From Bacteroidales bacterium (GTDB taxonomy: Bacteria; Bacteroidota; Bacteroidia; Bacteroidales; UBA932), in contig JAAYJQ010000002.1 of assembly GCA_012522855.1 (NCBI GenBank), positions 1 through 64,000 on the forward strand: 64,000 nt of DNA, written 5' to 3'. Of this stretch, positions 1-9,301 are shown one piece after another (position 1 is the first letter of the stretch; the number at the start of each line of letters is the position of its first letter). The position numbers were made by a program, and so were the translations under genes. The notes beneath the pieces were generated by a model. It saw only the letters and a program-made list of their open reading frames with translations, was not told the origin of the DNA and did not search any database.

Positions 1-212
1 AGTTGCGGGCACGCTTTGCCGGGTTTTGGTGCCCGGACAACCACCTGAGGCGGAGCTGCGGGCACGCTTTACCGGGTTTTGGTGCCGGGATAACCACCTA
101 GGGCAGAGCCACGGGCACGTTTTGCCGGGTTTTGGTGCCGGGATAACCACCTGGGGCGGAGCTGTGGGCACGCTTTGCCGGGTTTTGGTGCCGGGATAAC
201 CACCTAGGGCGG
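1..212 (+). repeat. 53-bp tandem repeat array A (REP-like), cut by the window edge
   Basis: Four units with an exact 53-bp period; the core GGGCAC recurs at 7, 60, 113 and 166. Each unit reads approximately GGCGGAGCTG, then CGGGCACGCTTTGCCGGG, then TTTTGGTGCCCGGATAACC, then ACCTAG. CGGGCAC near the 5' side can pair with GTGCCCG about 16 nt later, and CCGGG can pair with CCCGG in an overlapping alternative hairpin; units 2-4 carry GTGCCGGGA and so lose the outer pairs. Units abut without unique spacers. The array ends in a 9-bp repeat and lies downstream of the RAYT-like gene. It continues beyond the window. Confidence 0.9.
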
Positions 213-221
213 TCGAGGTCT

Positions 222-257
222 GCCAAGATAGCCAAGATAGCCGAGATAGCCGGAATG
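222..257 (+). repeat. 9-bp tandem repeat next to array A
   Basis: Four units of GCCAAGATA, the third reading GCCGAGATA and the fourth more divergent. It directly follows the last 53-bp unit, in the same relative position as the 11- and 12-bp repeats beside the other two 53-bp arrays. Confidence 0.7.
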
Positions 258-304
258 GCGCGGAATGCTTTGCCAGACCTTAGGCCGAACTTAGCATATT
301 CCCA

Positions 305-1243
305 TCATTTTTTCTTTGCGCTGGAATATAGCAACTTTGCCACGGCAGAAGGGGACAATTTGAGTTTGGATGCGATCTGCTCCGGCCGGATGCCGTAGCG
401 GGTTCCGAGGGTCACGGCCAGGTCGCATCGCTGAGCGGCGTCCAGGTCAGATAATCTCTTCACGCCCTGCTTGAAATTCAGCTCGTTGAACAGGATCGTG
501 TCGATATCGCCACCGGAAGGAGACCACACTTCGTTCAGATCCAGCGCAAGCCGTTTGTAGGTGTCGAAGTCTTTGAACATTCGGAAAGTATAGTCCTTCG
601 TGTCTTTATATAGGCTTTGCGCCTTGGTCACTTGACCCTTCCCGGCTTTCATGAGATAGCTTTCCGGGAGGATATACCCCATCTTGCAGACTTTGTATTC
701 CCCCGGAAGTTGGACGTGCGAACCGAGGATCTTGCGCATCTTCTTGGGACCCAAATCCTTGACGGTTTTATATTCAAACAATTCAGACACGTCGCTGAAC
801 AATGTGTAGTTGCTGCTCCACAGGGTTCCGCCGGGCAGAATGTCTTTCCGCGCATCGTAGGCATTGCGACCGGAATAGGACACGGCGTTGATGAGATCTT
901 CGAGTGTGTCGAGCCTTCGGAGCAGAAAATACCAGTCATCCGGGAGGGGCGGGTATCCGTCTTTGATAAGTTGGGCGTTCAGTCGGGCTTTCAGATAGAA
1001 AAAGAAATCACAGCTGCCGCTTCCGGTTGCCCAGATGATGAAATGCCCATGATTTCGCATCCAGTCCATCTGGACGATGCCGATCTGGAATCGGTGCTGA
1101 GCGATGGCTGTCGCATTCATCGCATTCACGCATTCGTTCCGATTGTTGAGAAGGTTGCGTCCTTCCAGCCTGTCAAGGATCATGTGATAGTACCAGAGCG
1201 GATATCTTCTGTACTGCATTCGAAGTTTTTCTAGTTTTGTCAT
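305..1243 (-). CDS. RAYT-like (REP-associated, Y1/HUH-type) transposase
   Basis: I read this 312-residue protein as a Y1-transposase relative of the RAYT kind. Residues 64-67 read NHGH inside MRNHGHFIIW, matching the RAYT pattern MPNHxHxx that carries the metal-binding HUH pair. Y123 lies in SYSGRNAYDAR followed by LWSS, the layout of the catalytic-tyrosine segment (YxxxNP...W/ySS) of RAYTs. The last 45 residues contain a helix-turn-helix-like stretch (RYGIRPEQIASKLKLSPSAV) that could bind DNA. RAYTs nick single-stranded REP hairpins; here the gene is single copy in the window, has no transposon ends of its own, and sits between arrays of a hairpin-forming 53-bp unit. The frame is open up to 1369, but the upstream part is AT-rich and uncharacteristic, so I chose the internal ATG. 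HGH rather than H-hydrophobic-H is a deviation. Family assignment is by motif only. Confidence 0.7.
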   Translation of the reverse strand: MTKLEKLRMQYRRYPLWYYHMILDRLEGRNLLNNRNECVNAMNATAIAQHRFQIGIVQMDWMRNHGHFIIWATGSGSCDFFFYLKARLNAQLIKDGYPPLPDDWYFLLRRLDTLEDLINAVSYSGRNAYDARKDILPGGTLWSSNYTLFSDVSELFEYKTVKDLGPKKMRKILGSHVQLPGEYKVCKMGYILPESYLMKAGKGQVTKAQSLYKDTKDYTFRMFKDFDTYKRLALDLNEVWSPSGGDIDTILFNELNFKQGVKRLSDLDAAQRCDLAVTLGTRYGIRPEQIASKLKLSPSAVAKLLYSSAKKK

Positions 1244-1445
1244 GATCGATGTCTTTTTGTTTTCGGCAATATTATGAATAGGAAACGGCAATAACGATAA
1301 AGGATATGTTTCTTTGCGAAATTTTTCTGTTTTTGTTGGATTATTTCTGAATATGTACCTTCTGGCCAAAGGGGGTGCCTAGGCCGGCCACTTGGGTCAG
1401 GCGAAGGTTGTGACCTGCGGCGGCTGAGTGCTGCTCCCTCCAAGT

Positions 1446-1757
1446 GGACGCTCGGCGGGATTTGTCGGATGCTTGGCGGGGTCTTGTCGGACGCTTCGCG
1501 GGATTTATTGAACGTTTGACGGGTCTTTTCTCCTATCGGATGCTTGGCGGGGTCTTGTTGGATGCTTCGCGGGGTCTTGTTGGATGCTTGACCGGGGTTT
1601 ATTGAAAGCTTGATGAGGGCTTGCCGGATGCCTGGTGGGGTCTTATCGGATATCTGGCTGGGTCTTTATTGGATGTCTGGCGGGTTTTACTGGATGTTTG
1701 GTGGAGGTTTATCGAATGCTTGGCGGGTTTTTATCGGACGCCTGGCTAGAGTGAGGC
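1446..1757 (+). repeat. degenerate 22-bp tandem repeat array
   Basis: About 14 units with the pattern GGATGCTTGGCGGGGTCTTG plus 1-2 bases. Units begin near 1446, 1467, 1489, 1510, 1538, 1560, 1582, 1604, 1626, 1648, 1671, 1692, 1714 and 1736; one carries a ~6-bp insertion. Open frames across it are by-products of the repeat. It lies upstream of the RAYT-like gene, between that gene and 53-bp array B. Confidence 0.8.
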
Positions 1758-1951
1758 TGCGGTGGTGGAAGTACGAGTCCTGTTTAAGGGGGCGCTGCCC
1801 TTGGGAAACCCTGCGACTTTTGCGTCTCAACGACTTTACCTGCCTGGCCAAGGCCAGCGGCAAAGTCCCGGCCTTGTCGGTCGGCAGCTTCCGACTTGTT
1901 TTATGTCCCGCCCTCAAGAGAAGTCCCGTGGCTTTTGGAGTCGCCACCCAA
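1758..1951. other. spacer with no recognisable feature
   Basis: Unique sequence between the 22-bp array and the second 53-bp array. Short open frames run into the repeats on both sides and none has a credible start or a recognisable product. Confidence 0.5.
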
Positions 1952-2216
1952 GGCGGAGCTGCGGGCATGTTTTGCCGGGTTATCGTGCCCGGATAACCAC
2001 CTGAGGCGGACCTGCGGGCACGCTTTCCCGGGTTTTGGTGCCCGGATAACCACCCAAGGCGGAGTTGCGGGCACGCTTTGCCGGGTTTTGGTGCCCGGAC
2101 AACCACCTGGGGCGGAGCTGCGGGCATGCTTTGCCGGGTTTTGGTGCCCGGACAACCACCTAGGGCGGAGCCGCGGGCATGCTTTGCCGGGTTTCCGTGC
2201 CCGGATAACCACCTGG
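1952..2216 (+). repeat. 53-bp tandem repeat array B (REP-like)
   Basis: Five units with an exact 53-bp period (GGGCA core at 1963, 2016, 2069, 2122 and 2175), the same unit and orientation as the array at the left edge. Most units here keep GGGCAC/GGGCAT paired with GTGCCC, so the hairpin is better conserved than in array A. Each unit begins with GGCGGAG or a close variant, so a GGAG-like tetranucleotide precedes the hairpin, reminiscent of the GTAG/GGAG head of known REPs. It lies upstream of the ATP synthase operon. Confidence 0.9.
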
Positions 2217-2221
2217 AGGAG

Positions 2222-2258
2222 GAATGGAGCGGGAAATGGAGCGGGAAATGGAGCGGGT
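2222..2258 (+). repeat. 12-bp tandem repeat next to array B
   Basis: Three units of ATGGAGCGGGAA immediately after the last 53-bp unit. Confidence 0.8.
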
Positions 2259-2271
2259 TTGCGGTGCCGGC

Positions 2272-2350
2272 TTGAAAATAGTTTGAATATAGCTTGAATA
2301 TGGCTTGAAGATAGCTTGAATATAGTTTGAATATAGCTTGAATATGGGTT
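2272..2350 (+). repeat. 11-bp tandem repeat upstream of atpD
   Basis: Seven units of TTGAATATAGC with few substitutions, starting at 2272 and recurring every 11 bp. AT-rich, roughly in helical phase, ending about 20 bp before the candidate -33 element of the ATP synthase promoter, so it could influence DNA bending there (inference). Confidence 0.8.
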
Positions 2351-2369
2351 AAATTATGGCTTGCAGGTT

Positions 2370-2399
2370 TTTGTTTTAAGAATATATTAAGTAAATTGG
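2370..2399 (+). promoter_or_regulatory. candidate promoter of the ATP synthase operon
   Basis: TTTG at 2370-2373, an 18-bp gap, then TAAATTGG at 2392-2399. This fits the Bacteroidota pattern TTTG-N19-TAnnTTTG with one mismatch and one base less spacing. It would leave an mRNA leader of about 75 nt before atpD. Confidence 0.4.
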
Positions 2400-2451
2400 C
2401 ATGATTTTTCAGCGGTTCGCACGACGGGTTTGGCGGTGCGAAAAGGGATGA

Positions 2452-3999
<1,548 letters not shown>

Positions 4000-4002
4000 G
4001 AC

Positions 4003-4260
4003 ATGCCGAAGAGGACGGTTGATATATTATTGGAGATCATCTCTCCCGAGAAGATGCTGGTGCATCAGATGGTCAGCACCGTGGAATTGCCCGGTACGAA
4101 GGGGCGATTCATGGTTCTTAGAGGGCATGCGCCGCTGATTTCTTCGCTGGAAGCCGGCAACATCACGTACACGGTCGGCGACCTGACCAAATCGCTTCGG
4201 ATCGCTTCCGGATTCGTGGAAGTATGTAAGAACCATGTAAGCGCGTGTGTGGAACTATGA
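4003..4260 (+). CDS. atpC: F1Fo ATP synthase subunit epsilon (short form)
   Basis: Central-stalk subunit linking F1 rotation to the c ring. The 85 residues cover only the N-terminal beta-sandwich (LEIISPEKML... GTKGRFMVLRGHAPLISSL). The two C-terminal helices that act as an ATPase brake in E. coli are absent, so epsilon-type self-inhibition by that route is not expected. Its stop overlaps the start of atpB (ATGA), suggesting translational coupling. Confidence 0.93.
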   Translation: MPKRTVDILLEIISPEKMLVHQMVSTVELPGTKGRFMVLRGHAPLISSLEAGNITYTVGDLTKSLRIASGFVEVCKNHVSACVEL

Positions 4261-5294
4261 AGGCGATCCGATCCATATTCCTGCTGCTGGCGCTGTTCCT
4301 GCCGGGCTTTCTCCTCTCCGGTCAGGAAACGGAGGCGGAAGTTAACTTTTCTGAGGTGATATTCAGCCACATCGGCGACAGTTACCGGTGGCACATCGCG
4401 GACTTCGGCAACAAGCATGTGGAATTATATCTGCCTGTCATCGTGCGCAGCAAAACCACCGGTTGGCATCTTTTTTCTTCCAAAAAATTGGAAGACGGTG
4501 AATATCAAGGCTTCCGTTTTGGATCGGCGGACGGGCCCTACGCCGGAAAGATCGTCGAGCAGGGAGTCGGTGGCGCGGAAACCCGCCCCTTGGATATCAG
4601 CATCACGAAGAACGTGCTTGCCTTGTTTTTCAGCAGCGGACTCCTACTGCTGCTGATTTTGCTGACGGCGCGCTGGTACAAGCGCCACGATGTCTACAAG
4701 GAGGCTCCTACGGGCCTTGCCGCCTTCATGGAGCCGATCGTGATGATGATCGACGAGGTCGCGCGGGAAAACATCGGAGAGGAAGACTATGCCCGGTACT
4801 CTCCGTACCTGTGCATGGCCTTTCTCTGGATCATCCTGAACAATCTGCTGGGGGTCGTGCCCTTGTTCCCCTTCGGGGCGAACCTGACCGGGAACATCGC
4901 GATCACGATGACCTTGGCGCTCTTCACCTTTTCCATCGTGAATTTCACGGGACGGAAGGAATATTACAAGGAAATGTTCCTGCCGGACGTGCCCTTGTTC
5001 CTGAAACCGGTCCTGCCGGTGATCGAGGTCTTCAGCGCGCTGATGAAGCCGGTTTCGCTGACCGTCCGGTTGTTCGCGAACATGCTGGCGGGACACATCA
5101 TGATCCTCTGCATCGTCTGCGTGATCTTCGTGGTGGCCAAGATGGGCCCTGCTCTTTTCGGCTCGATGACCGTTGTGTCGGTGATCTTCGGGATATTCTT
5201 GGACTTCTTGGAGTTCCTGGTGTCTTTCATACAGGCTTATGTGTTCACCATTCTTTCCTCGATCTACATCGGGATCGCGCGCGCGAAAGAATAG
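4257..5294 (+). CDS. atpB: F1Fo ATP synthase subunit a
   Basis: Membrane stator subunit that forms the proton half-channels against the c ring. The 345-residue product starts with a signal-like segment (MKAIRSIFLLLALFLPGF), a periplasmic N-terminal extension of about 100 residues typical of Bacteroidota, and then hydrophobic helices. The conserved channel helix is visible as LMKPVSLTVRLFANMLAGH, with the essential Arg in TVRLFANM. I chose the ATG that overlaps the atpC stop rather than an in-frame ATG 12 bases earlier because the signal peptide starts there. Confidence 0.96.
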   Translation: MKAIRSIFLLLALFLPGFLLSGQETEAEVNFSEVIFSHIGDSYRWHIADFGNKHVELYLPVIVRSKTTGWHLFSSKKLEDGEYQGFRFGSADGPYAGKIVEQGVGGAETRPLDISITKNVLALFFSSGLLLLLILLTARWYKRHDVYKEAPTGLAAFMEPIVMMIDEVARENIGEEDYARYSPYLCMAFLWIILNNLLGVVPLFPFGANLTGNIAITMTLALFTFSIVNFTGRKEYYKEMFLPDVPLFLKPVLPVIEVFSALMKPVSLTVRLFANMLAGHIMILCIVCVIFVVAKMGPALFGSMTVVSVIFGIFLDFLEFLVSFIQAYVFTILSSIYIGIARAKE

Positions 5295-5331
5295 ATGATA
5301 GAAATTAATATTCACTAAATATCAATTTATT

Positions 5332-5592
5332 ATGTTCTTTTCAGCAATTATTCTCCAGGCCGCCACGGGGGCGGTCATCGGTAAGGTGGCAGCGGCGTTC
5401 GGCGCTGCCTTGGTCGCGTTCGCGGCCGGCTTCGCAATCAGCAAGATCGGTACTTCAGCCATGGAAGCCATCGCACGCCAACCCGAATCCGCAGGCGATG
5501 TCCGCACGAGTTTGATCCTCGCCGCCGGTATGGTGGAAGGCGCCGCTCTGTTCGCCATCATCGTCTGCCTGCTCATCGTGCTCGGGGGATAG
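5332..5592 (+). CDS. atpE: F1Fo ATP synthase subunit c
   Basis: Ring-forming proteolipid of Fo: 86 residues, two hydrophobic helices joined by the polar loop ARQPE that contacts F1. The ion-binding carboxylate is the Glu in GMVEGAALF of helix 2. The residue after it is Gly, not the Ser/Thr of sodium-binding rings, and helix 1 lacks the matching Gln, so the ring is probably proton coupled (inference). A 37-base AT-rich gap separates it from atpB, which may help its higher expression. Confidence 0.96.
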   Translation: MFFSAIILQAATGAVIGKVAAAFGAALVAFAAGFAISKIGTSAMEAIARQPESAGDVRTSLILAAGMVEGAALFAIIVCLLIVLGG

Positions 5593-5594
5593 CC

Positions 5595-6113
5595 ATGTCG
5601 CTGATTACACCGGACGGCGGGCTGCTCTTCTGGATGGTGCTGATTTTCGGCATCGTCTTCTTCATCCTGGCCAAATGGGGCTTCCCGGTGATCACAGGCA
5701 TGGTACGCAAACGTACCGCGCACATCCAGGATTCGCTCAAGATGGCCCGGGACGCCGAGAACAGGCTGGGCAACCTGGCTCAGGAACAAGCCCGGATGAT
5801 TGAGGAGGCTCGGGCGGAGCAGACGCGCATCCTCAAGGAGGCCGCCGCATCGCGGGACCTGCTCATCGAGGAGGCGAAGGCGCAGGCGCGGGACGAGGCC
5901 TCCAGGCTTCTGGAAAAGGCGAAGACCGAAATCGCCGCCGAGAAGGAGAGCGCGATGCGGGACATCCGCAAGCAGGTCGCCCTCCTGTCGGTCGGAATAA
6001 CCGAGAAGGTTCTGCGCAAAGATCTGTCCGAGACGGATCCGCAGCTGGAACTGCTCCGGAAACTTTCCGACGAAATAGCCGCGAAGGGACTTGACCGGAA
6101 CTTGAGGAACTAG
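5595..6113 (+). CDS. atpF: F1Fo ATP synthase subunit b
   Basis: Peripheral-stalk subunit. The 172-residue protein has one N-terminal membrane helix (LLFWMVLIFGIVFFILAKWGF) followed by a long Ala/Glu/Lys/Arg-rich helix that should form a coiled coil along the stalk. It begins two bases after the atpE stop and is followed five bases later by atpH. Confidence 0.96.
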   Translation: MSLITPDGGLLFWMVLIFGIVFFILAKWGFPVITGMVRKRTAHIQDSLKMARDAENRLGNLAQEQARMIEEARAEQTRILKEAAASRDLLIEEAKAQARDEASRLLEKAKTEIAAEKESAMRDIRKQVALLSVGITEKVLRKDLSETDPQLELLRKLSDEIAAKGLDRNLRN

Positions 6114-6118
6114 GGTTT

Positions 6119-6697
6119 ATGAATACGGGAATCATCGCTTCCCGCTACGCGCGGGCGCTGCTGAGACGGGTCGAGGAGACCGGGAACGGGGAGACCGTGC
6201 TGCGTCAGGTCGAGGTGCTTGGCCAGGCGCTGGACGCGCTCCCGGAGTTCCGGGATGTGGTGGCCGAGCGCATGGGGGTGACGTATTCCCAGAAAATGAA
6301 GTTGTTCCAAGCGGCTCTGGTTCCGACGGCGGCGGATGCGCCGCGCGAACCGCTGGCCCCGGAGCTTCGCGTTTTTCTGGAGGTATTGATGCGGAATGAC
6401 CGCATCGGCGATGTACGGCTCATCTTTCATAGTTTCGAAAGCGCGTATCACCGCGCCCGCGGTCTCAAGAAGGGGACCCTCCGGGTGGTGCTCCCGTCTC
6501 CTGATCTGGAATCGCGGCTCCGGCAATTCGTCGAGTCGAGAACGGGCTGCAGGCTGCTGCTGAAGACGGAGGTGGATCCGTCGCTCATCGGGGGCTTCGT
6601 GTTCGAGATCGAAGATCTCCTGCTGGACGCCAGCGTGCGCCATCAGCTCGAGATCATCCGCGATCAGTTCGTGGAACGAAACCGGAGAATCGTATGA
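6119..6697 (+). CDS. atpH: F1Fo ATP synthase subunit delta
   Basis: Joins the b-subunit stalk to the top of F1. The 192-residue product matches OSCP/delta architecture: an N-terminal helical domain starting NTGIIASRYARALLRR and a C-terminal part with the family signature DPSLIGGFVFEIEDLLLDAS. Position between atpF and atpA is standard. Confidence 0.95.
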   Translation: MNTGIIASRYARALLRRVEETGNGETVLRQVEVLGQALDALPEFRDVVAERMGVTYSQKMKLFQAALVPTAADAPREPLAPELRVFLEVLMRNDRIGDVRLIFHSFESAYHRARGLKKGTLRVVLPSPDLESRLRQFVESRTGCRLLLKTEVDPSLIGGFVFEIEDLLLDASVRHQLEIIRDQFVERNRRIV

Positions 6698-6716
6698 TAC
6701 GACAAACTAATTTGCA

Positions 6717-8363
6717 ATGACTATGGCACAGAACAATACAATAAGACCCAGTGAGATATCCGATGTGCTCCTGCAGCAGTTGAAGGAGATCGACATCTCG
6801 CCGCGTTTCGAGGAGATCGGCAAGGTCCTGCAGGTCAGCGACGGGGTGGCGAGAATGTATGGCCTGACTCATGCGGAGGCGGGGGAACTGCTCGAATTCG
6901 AGGGCGGGGTGATGGGGGTCGTGATGAACCTGGAGCAGGACAACGTGGGAGCCGTTCTATTGGGACCGACCGATGCGGTAAAGGAAGGGATGACCGTTCG
7001 CAGAACAGGGCGGATCGCTTCCATCCTGGCCGGGGAACCTCTGCTCGGGCGAGTGGTGGATCCGCTGGGTGTGCCGCTGGACGGACTGGGGCCGATCGAA
7101 GGCGATCTGGTGGAAATGCCGCTCGAACGGAAGGCGCCCGGCGTCATCTTCCGGCAGCCGGTGTGCGAGCCGCTCCAGACCGGTTTGAAGGCCATCGATG
7201 CGATGATCCCGATCGGTCGCGGACAACGGGAGTTGATCATCGGCGACCGGCAGACGGGGAAAACCGCGATCGCCATCGATACGATCATCAACCAACGCGA
7301 CTGCTATCGGTCCGGACAGCCCGTCTATTGCATCTATGTGGCCATCGGCCAGAAGGGATCCACCGTGGCAAATATCGTGGAGACGCTCCGGTCGCACGGC
7401 GCGATGGACTATACCGTCGTGGTCGCGGCTACGGCCGCCGATCCTGCGGCCCTGCAATATTTCGCTCCCTTCGCCGGCGCGGCCATCGGGGAATATTTCC
7501 GGGACACGGGGCGGTCCGCCCTGGTGGTTTACGACGACCTCTCGAAGCAGGCGGTGGCCTATCGCGAGGTGTCCCTGATCCTGCGCCGCCCTTCGGGACG
7601 GGAAGCCTATCCCGGAGACGTGTTCTATCTGCATTCACGCCTGCTGGAGCGGGCCGCCAAGATTATCGGTCAGCAGGAAGTGGCGGAACGAATGAACGAT
7701 TTGCCTGCGTCGTTGCAGGGCAAGGTGCGGGCCGGGGGCTCGCTGACAGCCCTGCCGATCATCGAAACCCAAGCCGGCGATGTAGCCGCCTATATCCCCA
7801 CGAATGTCATCTCCATTACGGACGGTCAGATCTATCTGGAGTCCAGTCTGTTCAATCAGGGATTCCGCCCGGCTATCAACGTGGGCATTTCGGTGTCCCG
7901 GGTAGGAGGAGCCGCGCAGGTGAAATCCATGAAGAAAGTGGCCGGTACTTTGAAGATCGACCAAGCGCAGTATTACGAACTGGAGTCCTTCTCAAAGTTT
8001 TCCTCCGACTTGGACAAGGTGACGGCGATGGCGCTGGACAAGGGGCGCAAGACCAACCAACTGCTGATTCAGAAGCAGTACGCTCCGATGCCTGTCGGAG
8101 AACAAGTCGCCATCCTGTACTGCGGCACCAAGGGGCTGATGCGGTCGATCCGCTTGGATCAGGTGGCCGATTTTCAGGAAGCGTTCCTGGACCGGATGCG
8201 GGCGGGTCACGCTTCGGATGTGCTGGAGCCTCTGGCCGCCGGGAAGATCGACGATGCGATCATGCGGGTGATCGAGAAGGAGGCGGACGAAGTCCTGATT
8301 TCCCTCCGTTCCGCCGCCACGCCCGAGGAGGGTTCGGATATTCCTGAAAAGAAAGAAGCGTAA
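6717..8363 (+). CDS. atpA: F1Fo ATP synthase subunit alpha
   Basis: Non-catalytic nucleotide-binding subunit of F1. In the 548-residue product the P-loop GDRQTGKT lies at 176-183; the [16 protein letters not shown] segment and [17 protein letters not shown] are family hallmarks. An ATG six bases downstream of the assigned one would also serve as start. The C-terminal tail after the helical domain is slightly long and acidic. Its stop codon overlaps the atpG start by one base. Confidence 0.98.
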   Translation: MTMAQNNTIRPSEISDVLLQQLKEIDISPRFEEIGKVLQVSDGVARMYGLTHAEAGELLEFEGGVMGVVMNLEQDNVGAVLLGPTDAVKEGMTVRRTGRIASILAGEPLLGRVVDPLGVPLDGLGPIEGDLVEMPLERKAPGVIFRQPVCEPLQTGLKAIDAMIPIGRGQRELIIGDRQTGKTAIAIDTIINQRDCYRSGQPVYCIYVAIGQKGSTVANIVETLRSHGAMDYTVVVAATAADPAALQYFAPFAGAAIGEYFRDTGRSALVVYDDLSKQAVAYREVSLILRRPSGREAYPGDVFYLHSRLLERAAKIIGQQEVAERMNDLPASLQGKVRAGGSLTALPIIETQAGDVAAYIPTNVISITDGQIYLESSLFNQGFRPAINVGISVSRVGGAAQVKSMKKVAGTLKIDQAQYYELESFSKFSSDLDKVTAMALDKGRKTNQLLIQKQYAPMPVGEQVAILYCGTKGLMRSIRLDQVADFQEAFLDRMRAGHASDVLEPLAAGKIDDAIMRVIEKEADEVLISLRSAATPEEGSDIPEKKEA

Positions 8364-9289
8364 TGCCCTCGCTGAAGGAAATAAAGGGTCGGATCAGTTC
8401 CGTTCGCAGCACGCTGAAGATCACTTCGGCGATGAAGATGGTTGCCTCGGCCAAACTGCACAAGGTGCAGTTTGCCATCCGGAATATGCTGTCGTACGAG
8501 CATCGGCTGCACGGTATGTTGGTGAATTTGATGACGGAATCTCCGAAAGGGTCTTCCAATTCTGAGGATCTGACCCGATCCCGCGAAATCCGCCGCGTGG
8601 CGATCGTCGCCCTTGCTTCGAACTCTTCCCTGTGCGGTTCCTTCAACAACTCCGTCATCCGCGAGGCGACTGCCGTAGCGCGGGAATATCTTTCTTCGGG
8701 CCTTCCTGCGGATTCGGTTACGGTCTATTCGATCGGACGCAAGATGGCGGATGCCATGCGGAAACTTGGTTTCCCGCCGCCGGAAGACTATTCGAAATTG
8801 TCCGAGTCCCCGAATTACGAGGAGGCTTCGAATCTGGCGCAGGAATTTCTGGATGGATTCCGGTCCGAACGCTTCGACCGGGTCGAGCTGGTGTACAACC
8901 ATTACGAGTCAATGGCCCTACAGCCGACGGTCCGGCAGGCCCTTCTGCCGCTGCAGTGGGACGAACAGGCGTTTGTCCCGATCACAACCAAGAGGCTAGA
9001 GGTCCGGAAGGAAAAGATGCCGCATGCGGCGGACCCGAAAGACTACATCCTCGAACCGTCCCGGGAAGAGATCATCAAGGTCTTGCTTCCGAAAATAATC
9101 CAGTTGCGTGTCTTCACGACCCTGCTGGATTCCGCCGCTGCCGAGCATGCGGCGCGTACGGTGGCCATGCAGATGGCTACGGACAATGCTCAAGATTTGC
9201 TCGAGGAACTGACGCTGGAGTACAACAAGAGCCGGCAGCAGAAGATCACCAACGAAATCCTGGACCTCGTTTCGGGCTCCCTCACTTGA
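8363..9289 (+). CDS. atpG: F1Fo ATP synthase subunit gamma
   Basis: Rotor shaft inside the alpha3beta3 head. The 308-residue protein begins with the typical N-terminal helix (LKEIKGRISSVRSTLKITSAMKMV) and ends with the second coiled-coil helix (ARTVAMQMATDNAQDLL...YNKSRQQKITNEI). Last gene of the operon. Confidence 0.97.
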   Translation: MPSLKEIKGRISSVRSTLKITSAMKMVASAKLHKVQFAIRNMLSYEHRLHGMLVNLMTESPKGSSNSEDLTRSREIRRVAIVALASNSSLCGSFNNSVIREATAVAREYLSSGLPADSVTVYSIGRKMADAMRKLGFPPPEDYSKLSESPNYEEASNLAQEFLDGFRSERFDRVELVYNHYESMALQPTVRQALLPLQWDEQAFVPITTKRLEVRKEKMPHAADPKDYILEPSREEIIKVLLPKIIQLRVFTTLLDSAAAEHAARTVAMQMATDNAQDLLEELTLEYNKSRQQKITNEILDLVSGSLT

Positions 9290-9301
9290 TTCTTATACCC
9301 G

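Noticed and set aside
1..2216. CRISPR array
   Set aside because: The 53-bp units abut directly with no unique spacers, and no cas genes are present.
1610..2297. Several open frames of 65-146 codons on both strands
   Set aside because: They run through the 22-bp and 53-bp arrays; 53 and 22 are not multiples of three, so the peptides are frame-cycled repeat translations without any domain or start context.
5332..5592. Sodium-coupled ATP synthase
   Set aside because: Subunit c lacks the Gln in helix 1 and the Ser/Thr after the helix-2 Glu that mark sodium rings.
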